Positions 23,640 to 31,404 of a DNA stretch of 64,000 bases are shown here, piece after piece. Each line of letters begins with the position of its first letter. Position 1 is the first letter of the stretch. The notes beneath the pieces were generated by a model that saw nothing but the letters and a program-made list of their open reading frames with translations, ran no database searches and was not told the DNA's origin. Origin of the DNA: Prorocentrum cordatum. Its lineage: Eukaryota > Sar > Dinophyceae > Prorocentrales > Prorocentraceae. Position numbers and translations under genes: made by a program. The stretch is from the NCBI GenBank assembly GCA_963575745.1, contig CAUYUJ010015837.1, positions 1,520,040 through 1,584,039 of the forward strand. The letters are read 5' to 3'.

Positions 23640-24945
23640 GCTCGGGAGGTCCGACGGCGCGCCGGGGTAGTGAAATTGCTTGGTTCACCGCCGGGCGACA
23701 TCATCCGCAGAACGAGGTCCATGTTCCAGGGCGACCCTCGGGCACCCCACAATTTCAACTTGATGCTGGACACGGAGGTCATAGTGCCTTTCGTTCGGCA
23801 GGCTGAAGCGCAGGGTTACGGTTGGGGCGTAGAGATTCCCCACGACGGCCTCGCAGTCTTGGAAGCGAGCGTGGCGCAACGCCCCGTCAAGAAGGCAAGA
23901 ACCCAAACATAACGTTTCTCTTTGATTTTCTTCGCAAATAACTTCTGGCTGCTGGCAGGGACGCGCAGGCAATTACAGGCGATGTTCTCGAAATTGTGTG
24001 CACTATTGGACCGAGCCGGTCTAAGCATTGTTTTGGCGGCGTGTTCGTGGTCTTCCACCAGTCGCACGCCCCCCGCGATGGGCATTGCTGTCTCGAACAC
24101 CTGGCCAGACATACTTTCGACTTCGGCGACGTCACCAACAGTGACAGTGCCCTTCAAGACACGGGATACGGCGATGAAGATGTTGGGCAGTATGATAGCT
24201 TGTTCTGGTGACTGCACGGCGGAGATCGATTACCGCATCGCCCGGGCATGGGCCGCATTCCGCAAACATTCGAAGTTGCTTCTGTGCAGGTCCGCTCTGG
24301 TCATGGAGCATCTTGACAAGCTGCGTGCGTTTGTATTACCCGCGTTGTTATACAACATCAGTACGTGCCATCTGACGAAGAGGCATTTGCAGCGCCTACG
24401 CGGAGTGGAGCAGAAGATGATGCGTCGAGTGTTTGGCTACGGCCTGTCTTGCTTCATCGACCCGCAGGCGGACGTCGAGGACCACATGGCCATATCACCC
24501 CTGGAGCTTGAGAGGTACCGACAGAAAGGCCCCTGGCACAGATGGGACGAGGAAGCCTTATTGCGAGCATACCGCTGGGCCGGACATGTCGCACGGATTA
24601 CAGCACGAGCCCCAGCACGGTTGGTGGGTAAAGCATTGCAATATCGAGGGGCAGTTTATCTCCAGCGCGTAACGCAGCTGCATGGGCACCAGGGTCATTA
24701 TCGTCGATTCCACGCGTGGAGATGGGAGCAGTTATTCTCGCGACCTTGGGGGGCCAATTGGCAGCAGCACGCAAGGCAGGGGGAAGTATGGGAAGACATG
24801 GCAGCACAATGGCTACAATCCACATCTGGTATTCATACAAACACAGAAGCCGATTGAAATTCTATTGGTTGCGAGCACATCTGAGTAATTCTGCCCAGCT
24901 AAAGCGTTGACGCCTGCGTAAGCTGAGGCATCATCATCATCAGCA
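23640..24945 (+). mobile_element. 5'-truncated LINE inserted in the YR retroelement
   Basis: Begins inside a LINE reverse transcriptase: RRTRSMFQGDPRAPHNFNLM (motif B, QGDP..P..F). It continues after a TAA at 23,910 with IFFANNFWLLAGTRRQLQAM (motif C position, ANN instead of ADN/ADD). Next are IDYRIARAWAAFRKHSKLLL, VLPALLYNISTCHLTKRHL and RGVEQKMMRRVFGYG, the conserved C-terminal region of dinoflagellate-type LINEs as I recall it. RAYRWAGHVARI and WRWEQLFSRPWGANWQQH close the protein at a stop at 24,855. A short CATCATCATCATCAG lies near 24,932, possibly the 3' terminal repeat. The recombinase reading resumes from about 24,956. Endonuclease and upstream RT are absent. Confidence 0.7.
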
Positions 24946-24955
24946 GCTTGGGTGT

Positions 24956-25830
24956 TGGCTGCATTCCGAGCTGACTATGTCCATGTCTCAGTTGGTTTCT
25001 CTGGCCGGCCGCGAGGTCGCCCAAGTGCTCGCAAGGTACGGGCAGCACTTGTACGACGTGGGGCGCCCCGTCGGCGACTTCACCGAGACAGCGAACGCCG
25101 TGGTAGACTTGGACCGGTCATTCCGGCGACAATTGCAAGCAGCGTGGGATGTAGCAGATGCTTGGCAAGCTCCCATGCCCGTCAGGAACCATACCCCGAC
25201 GCCGCCAGTGCTGTTATTGGCCCTTATTTCGCTATCGATGCTTTGGGGATGGGTGGACATGGGAGCTCTATTATTTTGTCGCCGTGCTTCGGCGGCCAGG
25301 AGAGCTCCTCTCCCTGACTCCTGGAGACGCGTCACTTCCAAGCGCCCTGCTTTCAGACAGGCCACGGGCATACGTCAGGATCAACTTGCCGAAGACACGA
25401 CGCTTGGCGGCTCGCCGCCAGCATGTGCGCCTTGACGAGCCCGCACTGATCCAGCTGCTCGAGGCATGGTTGCCGCGCGTTCCGAGGCAGCGGCGTCTGT
25501 GGGCTGGCAGCGCCTACCACTTTCGTCAAACTCACAACGCCCTTTTGTCTCATTTGGGCGTGCTTGCTGGCACTGGGGGGATCACTCCAGCTAACCATAG
25601 GGCTGGCGGCGTCGACGGACAGCTTCGTCCAGACACAATGGCGCGGACGATGGACATCAGCCCGAACTCTAGAGATCTACATCCAGGAAGTTGCCGCCGT
25701 GAACCTCCTGCCAGATCTCCCGGATACGGCCCGCGAGCGCATCCGGGCACTACCTGCAGCATGCCCGGAACTGCTCGATCCGAACGTGCGGGAACTCAGC
25801 TGCGCGAGCTGGCGCTGACCAGTGGCGTCG
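24956..25830 (+). pseudogene. Tyrosine recombinase (YR integrase)
   Basis: Three frame segments together make one recombinase. Segment 1 (24,977 on): AGREVAQVLARYGQHLYDVG, GDFTETANAVVDLDR and ALISLSMLWGWVDMGALL, the N-terminal core. Segment 2 (about 25,285-25,590): LRRPGELLSLTPGD (Arg of box I), AYVRINLPKTRRLAARRQHV (the conserved Lys strand), HFRQTHNALLSHLGV and TPANHRAGG (the HxxR box region, Arg kept). Segment 3 (about 25,590-25,830): TQWRGRWTSARTLEIYIQEV, with the box II Trp and the nucleophilic Tyr in EIYIQE. Two frameshifts separate the segments. The family integrates circular DNA copies using Arg, Lys, His/Arg and Tyr; the key residues are visible but not in one frame. Confidence 0.75.
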
Positions 25831-26530
25831 TTTTGCCGCCACCGCAGGGTAGTCGGAAGGCCAACGAGCCTGCCTCCGACACCCACTGGCCACCCTAGTG
25901 CCGCCTAAGTGGGTTGGCATGGTGTGGCCGCCGCCCGCCCAAGAGGGGCAGGCGGCGACCTCTACCGCTGACCTTGTGCAGGGCACGCTGTGTGGCGCAA
26001 AAGGCCAGGCCGACCCCGGTGTAAAGCAGTGCGCAGGAGGGGAGCGGGACACGCAGCAGCGAAAGCACAGCGCTGATTAAGTGAACCGTCGTTCTTGGTC
26101 TAGCTGATCTGGCATTGCTCATCTAAACGATGTGTCAATGACATTGTTTTTTGAGGTGATCTAGCAATGCTTCGCCCATTGTAATGAATGGTTGTGTCAA
26201 AGGAATACGGCATGTTTGACCTAACTATAGCACGGTTGATTTGGGTATTGTTCAACCACACAGTTTCGCAATATTGAAAAATGCCGCATGTTTCAGCTAA
26301 ATTGCCATATCGTAAGTTCGCATCATCTAGTGAGCAAGGCAAACTTCCTCAGGTACAGCATGCGAGGCCATCTCATGTTTTGCAGTGCAGACATCGTTCG
26401 TACATGTTTAAAGCGCATAGCGTGTTTAGCGAAGGGTCGCTAAAGGAACGCGGAAGGCATGTATTTGACCTAGCGTGTTGTGGCGGAAAGTCGCAGTAGT
26501 TTGGCGGAAGGATGCGCAAACAACGAGAGA
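25831..26530. other. 3' flank of the YR element, then GGCATTG-type sequence
   Basis: No gene. From 26,085 the sequence is AT-richer with recurring GGCATG, CATTG and TTTGACCTA words, like 17,141-17,930. Confidence 0.4.
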
Positions 26531-26569
26531 TGAAAAGGACAGTTGCTCTAGAGTTGTGTATATTTTGTT

Positions 26570-26760
26570 AGGGTGGCTGTTTGGGTTTTCTTGGGGCCAT
26601 CTTGGAGGCCATCGATCAAAGATCGGAGGGGGAACATCTTTTGCCCCCCACCCCCCCGCTGGATCACGGAAAATAATTTCCTGAGGTGTTGTTGGGCGCT
26701 CTCAGGGCTGTTTCGGCGTCCTCCTGGGCCCCTCTTGGGGTTCTCTTCGGCGATTTAGGG
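26570..26760 (+). repeat. CCTCTTGGGG minisatellite, locus 2
   Basis: Short diverged stretch with TTTCTTGGGGCCATCTTGGAGG and GCCCCTCTTGGGGTTCTCTT. Confidence 0.6.
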
Positions 26761-27116
26761 GCCAGCTTATCGCCTCCATGGCTGATCGGAAGTGAATAGG
26801 CGGGAATGCACAAATCATTGATTCCCCACTGGTTTGGGGATGATGTTGGCCTCTCGGGGCGGTCCTTGGGAGGCTCCGTGGCTACTTGGAATCGTATTGG
26901 GGCGATCTTGGGGCCTATAGGATGTGGGAAGTTGTTTAAAAATGAATTTGGTCATCCCAACGGGGAAAACGGAGACTTCTCAAGCCCGCCCAGATAGTTG
27001 GCACGGCTTGGACCCCTTGCAGAATTCGTTTTCTCAAAAATTAACAAGACTTGATATGCTCAAGACGTCAAGTTTACGGGTAGTTCGCAAAGCAGTTTTT
27101 GTTTTGGTTGACCTAG
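26761..27116. other. Unassigned spacer
   Basis: Weak GGCCTCTCGGGG / CGATCTTGGGG similarity to the minisatellite up to 26,925, then nothing recognisable. Confidence 0.35.
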
Positions 27117-27293
27117 GTGTCCGGCGCCGTTGGCGACGTGTCGAGCGAGGCGCTGTCGACGCAGTGGAAGCACGAGGCTGGCACTATCCAGGGTAGCGCG
27201 GCTAGCGCCACGCTGAGCGCGACGCCTCATCCGCGGGGGCCGGAAGAGGGGCACTGGCTTGAACCTTTCCTACAACAGCAAAGAGCGGCATAG
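27117..27293 (+). other. Possible exon of unknown gene
   Basis: After CCTAG|GTG an open frame reads VSGAVGDVSSEALSTQWKH, then EAGTIQGSAASATLSATPHP, to a TAG at 27,291. Composition looks protein-like, and an AG|GC junction (GCACGAG|GCTGGC) inside could be a GC donor like those of the channel gene downstream. There is no domain match and no partner exon. Confidence 0.2.
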
Positions 27294-27589
27294 ACACATG
27301 TTCGTGGGCGTCGGGATTATTGGATTCCTTGGGTTTCGGACTTGCGGACCATGTTGGTTTTGGTCGGGCCTTCGGAGGCCGCCGCGAACCTCCTGAGACC
27401 TCTGGTGGATCGAGCCCGTCGTTGTAGTTTCTGACGTCGCCGTCGTCGTCGTCGTCGTCGCCAAGAGGTTCGCGTGGATTTTCTCCCCACATCCTAAGTG
27501 GGGTTCTTGTTTTCTCTGCACACCCTCCGCGCAGGATCTCTCCTCCTCCTCCCTCTCCTCTCCTCCTCCTTGCTCCCTCCTCCTCATCA

Positions 27590-27615
27590 CCATCACCATC
27601 ACCATCACTCCCCAC

Positions 27616-27651
<36 letters not shown>

Positions 27652-27661
27652 CCACCACCAT

Positions 27662-27739
<78 letters not shown>

Positions 27740-27875
27740 AATCATCATCAGCAGCATCACCATAATCATCATCATCATCGCACTCATCACCACTCATCAT
27801 CATCATCACTCACCCACCCCCACCCACCCACCCACCCACTCACTCACTCACTCACTCACTCACTCACTCATCACC
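27590..27875. repeat. CAT and CACT microsatellites
   Basis: Long (CAT)n with CAC and AAT interruptions at about 27,590-27,815, then (CCCA)n and (CTCA)n at about 27,815-27,870. Confidence 0.95.
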
Positions 27876-27895
27876 GTCACTCGCTTATGTGACCC

Positions 27896-28535
27896 GAGGA
27901 AGTCTCAGGCGGGAGCCCCCTCCCTATGGGTCCCGCACTTCATGTTGGTAATCCGAGCGGGTCATCGGCAACTTGTAACTGTCGTCACTTTTGGGTTCCT
28001 CAGGCTTGAATTTGGAGAAAGTATCAAGCGGGAGCCTCGTCTGTGAGTGAATTGTGAGGAAGTCTCAGGCGGGAGCCCCCTCCCTATGGGTCCCGCATTT
28101 CGTGTTGGTAATCCGAGCGGGTCATCGGAAACATGTAACTGTCGTCACCTTTGGTGTTCTCAGGCTTGAATTTGGAGGAAGTATCAAGCGGGAGCCTTGT
28201 CTGTGAGTGAATTGTGAGGACGTCTCAGGCGGGAGCTCCCTTCCTATGGGTCCCGCATTTCATGTTGGTAATCCGGGCGGGTCATCGGCAACCTGTAACT
28301 GTCGCCACTTTTGGGGTTCTCAGGCCTGAATTTGAAGGAAGTTTTCCGCGGGAGCCTCGTCTGTGAGTGAATTGTGAGGAAGTCTCAGGCGGGAGCCCCC
28401 TCCCTATGGGTCCCGCACTTCATGTTGGTAATCCGGGCGGGTCATCGGCAACTTGTAACTGTCTTCACTTTTGGGCTCCTGTGGCTTGAATTTGGAGGAA
28501 GTATCAAGTGGGAGCCTCGTCTGTGAGTGAATTGG
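27896..28535 (+). repeat. 160-bp tandem repeat, four copies
   Basis: The block AGTCTCAGGCGGGAG starts at 27,901, 28,061, 28,221 and 28,381, an exact 160-bp period with few substitutions. Words such as AATTGTGAGGAAGTCTCAGG also occur in the GAGAGCGCG repeats at 32,930-33,090 and 35,215-35,450, so the unit is related to that family. Confidence 0.95.
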
Positions 28536-29160
28536 GGCGCAGCCGCAGGCTTCGAGCGGGGCACAGCCGCGCTCAGGCGGGAGGCAGCATGAACTCAAGC
28601 TCTGCGGCGAGCTGTTCGGCCTCATCCCTGGATGTCTCCGCTCTTTTGTCGAACTCGCTTGCCCCGACCAGGGGGAAGGGGAGGAGCGCGCGGAGAAGAA
28701 GCAGGGGAAGGACGAGGACGGGGAAGGGGTAGGGAGGGGGTGATGAGGAGGAAGTGGAGAAGGAGGAGGAGGAGGAGGAGGAGGAGGAGAAATAGAAGGA
28801 GGGTGAGTAGGTGAGGGCAGAACGGCGGGCGAGAGGAGAGTGCCCGTCAGGGCGAGGAGGAAAACGGTAAGGGCAAGTTAAACAGATTATCATGCGGGGT
28901 CCTTCCGTCGGAGTAATTGGGTCGGATCTGGGGCCCATCTCCCCGCCCCCCGTCGGGGGAAGCGTCGGGAGGCCGATGGTCTCACGGGGGGGTGCATCGA
29001 CCCTCAGTCGACAGTTTATCGCGCCGACGTGGGCCTGAAAGCCCACCCCGCCCAGAAGCATGCGGATTCGCTCTCGGGAGCTCATCGCCGATCTAACGGC
29101 GATGTATCGCTGATTCCAGGTCGCTGTGCCCCCCTCTGAGCCGTTCCACCCTTTTCCATG
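28536..29160. other. Spacer with a GGA microsatellite
   Basis: Purine-rich (GGA)n at about 28,740-28,795. No gene recognised. Confidence 0.5.
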
Positions 29161-29290
29161 GCATCGCTCGGACGTGTGCATTTTGTCTCGGCGGGGGCCA
29201 TCGAAGAGCATGCAAGGCCAGCTTGCGAACAAATGCGCGCACGAAACCGAAATTATGCACGGGGAATAGACGTCCCAGCGATGGCCAGTT
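29161..29290 (+). repeat. SINE-like 130-bp repeat, copy 1
   Basis: Starts GCATCGCTCGGACGTGTGCA, continues TTTGTCTCGGCGGGGGCC and ends GGAATAGACGTCCCAGCGATGG. Two more copies lie at 30,108-30,235 and 52,056-52,190 in the same orientation. Confidence 0.7.
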
Positions 29291-29389
29291 CCTGTTGCCC
29301 CTCACACTTGTGCGGCGCGGCGCGCTCCGTGCGCCAGGGGGGGGGAGGGGGGCCAGGGACGACCCCAAGAAATCCAAGGGCTCCCTCGA

Positions 29390-29530
29390 GGGCGCGAAGT
29401 TATTCGCGCTTCGCGGTCCTCGTTCCTTCTCCCCCTCCTCCTCGTCCTCATTTTCTCCCTTTGGGGTGGCGGCGCGAGAGCGCGAAGTTATTCGCGCTTC
29501 GCGCTTCGCGGAGCGCGAAGCGCGAAGTTG
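29390..29530. repeat. GCGCGAAGTTATTCGCGCTTCG repeats with a perfect hairpin
   Basis: GCGCGAAGTTATTCGCGCTT occurs twice (about 29,393 and 29,480). The second is followed by a perfect 14-bp stem: CTTCGCGCTTCGCG at 29,497-29,510 pairs with 29,514-29,527 around a GAG loop. Confidence 0.85.
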
Positions 29531-29605
29531 GGAGCCCTTGGAAATCCGCGCGGACCTCCGAAAGCTTATGTTTACGCAGCTGTTATTTCTTCTACCTCCC
29601 TGGCG

Positions 29606-29789
29606 CAGGTTCGCGTCGTGTCGACCGGCGGCGACCCCGCCGCCCGGCGTTCGAAGTTGAACGCCGCCGGCGACCCAGATTCCGTCGATGGTCAAACGGT
29701 CTGACGTCTCGGAAACGGCCGATTGTTCAACGTTGAACTATCCCCGCGGTGTCAGAAACCGCCGCCGAAGTCGGCACGACACGAACCTG
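29606..29789. mobile_element. MITE-like foldback element, copy 1
   Basis: 184 bp with terminal inverted repeats. The left end is CAGGTTCGCGTCGTGTCGAC and the right end reads CAGGTTCGTGTCGTGCCGAC on the complement. Internal small palindromes (TTCAACGTTGAA) are present and there is no coding capacity. A second copy at 62,957-63,139 is about 85% identical by eye. Confidence 0.75.
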
Positions 29790-30107
29790 CTGTACGCCCC
29801 CAGACTCCCCAGAGATACGGGCGTCGCAACTTTTCCACACCTGGGCGTTTCGGCCAGTCTTGAGCAACATGCAGCTTCAGAAGCGCCGCCAGAAATACCG
29901 CAGGAAGGTTGATTCGAGAGCTTCGGTCGTGTTGTCTTCGATGCTGCAATTGTTTCGCGGCGCCGGATCTCCGGGTCTAGCGGATGGTGTGTTCCTATCT
30001 TGGTGTTTTGTGCTTGTATTTCGGGGCACGTGCGCTGTTTTCAGTGCTCGGGGCCAGCAGAGCTGGATCCCGGCCGAAGAGCCACCCCTGGGTCAATGTG
30101 GAACTTA

Positions 30108-30235
30108 GCATCGCTCGGACGTGTGCATTTTTTCTCGGCGAGGACCGTCGAGGATCATCTTGGACCATCTGGCAGAACAAAAACACACGAAGCCAGAAAA
30201 TGCACGGGGAATGGACGCTCGAGCGATGGCGAGTG
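30108..30235 (+). repeat. SINE-like 130-bp repeat, copy 2
   Basis: GCATCGCTCGGACGTGTGCA, then TTTTTTCTCGGCGAGGACCG, ending GGAATGGACGCTCGAGCGATGG. Close to the copies at 29,161 and 52,056. Confidence 0.7.
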
Positions 30236-30813
30236 GAAGGGGCCCATGCCTCCGGGGAACCCGCAGGCCTCGGCAAGAGCAGCCCACCTGCTGCCTGGGC
30301 CCCCGCGCTTCCGAGAGCTCTTCGCGTCCTCCTGACTCTCGCACCCGCCCCGTCGTCCCGCCCCTTCTCCCCCACATCTCGGCGGCGAGCGAGGGGGGAA
30401 TGAGAAGGAGAAGGCCCTCTCAGAAGGCGGCGGGACTTCTCAGAAGCCCTCGCGCCTTCTGAGGAGTTCTCCGTGCCTTCGGGGAAGGCTCAGGGGACTT
30501 CCAAGCCTCCTAAGAAGGCCTTATCCCTCTCACTTCCCCCCCCTCACTCGCCGCAAAACATCCCCCCGTGCGTCCTCACCGCACCCCCTCCTCCTCCCCA
30601 CGTCCTCTGGTCGTCGTTGTTTGCACGGCGCCCAGGCACACCTCTGTCGCCGCCTGGACCGCCCTCCCCACGCACCTCTGTTGCCAGTCTTCACCCGCGG
30701 CGCAGGGGGGGGCATGCCCTTTCTCCAGGCCCCCCCGCCGTCAGGGCCCTGCGCTCCTGGAGCGTAGCCCCACCGACGAGAACATCTGCAGCCCATCGAC
30801 TCGCCCACCCGCC
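30236..30813. other. 5' flank of the channel gene
   Basis: GC-rich with short CTTCTCAGAAG / CCTTCTGAGG inverted words at 30,415-30,510. The frame of channel exon 1 stays open upstream to about 30,568, but its composition (Pro/Arg/Ser) is not protein-like. A further upstream exon cannot be excluded. Confidence 0.4.
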
Positions 30814-31404
30814 ATGGTCTGGGGAACTGTAAGGCAGCTGCGCGGGATAGACTCCACCGAGCTGGGCCAGCATTTCAGGTCCAGAGAGCACGACGACGAG
30901 AGGCAGTCGATGCTGGAGGTGCTGCTGTCGCTCAGCCCGCTGCTGCAGGCGAAGGGAGGAGCGCAGCGCTGGGCGACCCGCTGGGCGCGTCGCTGGGACC
31001 GCTGTGTTCATGATGTGAGGGAACCAGTGCGAACTGGATGTTTGGCTGCTTATGTCCGGAGCAGGAACTTTGAGCTGCTATTCTCCTTCGTCATCATCCT
31101 CAACGCGATCTACATGGCCTCCGCGACGAACTATCAGGTGCAGCATCCGCTCGAGGGGACGACCGCTGCCATGCGTGCGGCCGACTGCCTATTTTTGTCG
31201 CTGTATGCGTTGGAGCTTGTTCTTAAGCTGATGGTCCACAGGTGTTATTTTTTCTGGAACAGGGAGATGCGTTGGAATTTGCTGGACTTCTGTCTGGTCG
31301 CATACGGTATCTTCGACCTCATCATCGATGTGTCGTCTTCTGGGTCTCCGTCAGCTCAGTCACCTGCGTGGCTGCGGGCACTGCGCCTGTTCAAGATGGC
31401 TAAG
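30814..31404 (+). CDS. Channel exon 1: N-terminus and S1 to mid-S4
   Basis: 197 residues. The cytosolic N-terminus is basic (QRWATRWARRWDR). The four hydrophobic segments include S2 RAADCLFLSLYALELVLKLM, S3 WNLLDFCLVAYGIFDLIID and the first half of S4 WLRALRLFKMAK. It ends at codon AAG in phase 0. The following GCTCGG is a GC donor. An alternative start inside the exon (AG|GTCC near 30,879) is possible. Confidence 0.85.

Larger units (their letters stand above)
17938..25830 (+). mobile_element. Decayed tyrosine-recombinase retroelement (DIRS-like organisation)
   Basis: Modules in order on + are: gag-like protein (17,938-19,850), reverse transcriptase (20,265-21,990), first RNase H strand (about 22,030), methyltransferase-like module (22,255-22,890), second half of RNase H (23,040-23,340), then a tyrosine recombinase (24,956-25,830). 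A LINE fragment splits the last two. A retroelement ending in a tyrosine recombinase instead of a DDE integrase is the defining arrangement of DIRS-like elements. The protein segments match a family I recall as highly repeated in dinoflagellates (recall, not checked). Stops and frameshifts break almost every module, so this copy cannot be autonomous. Its ends were not found by eye. Confidence 0.75.
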
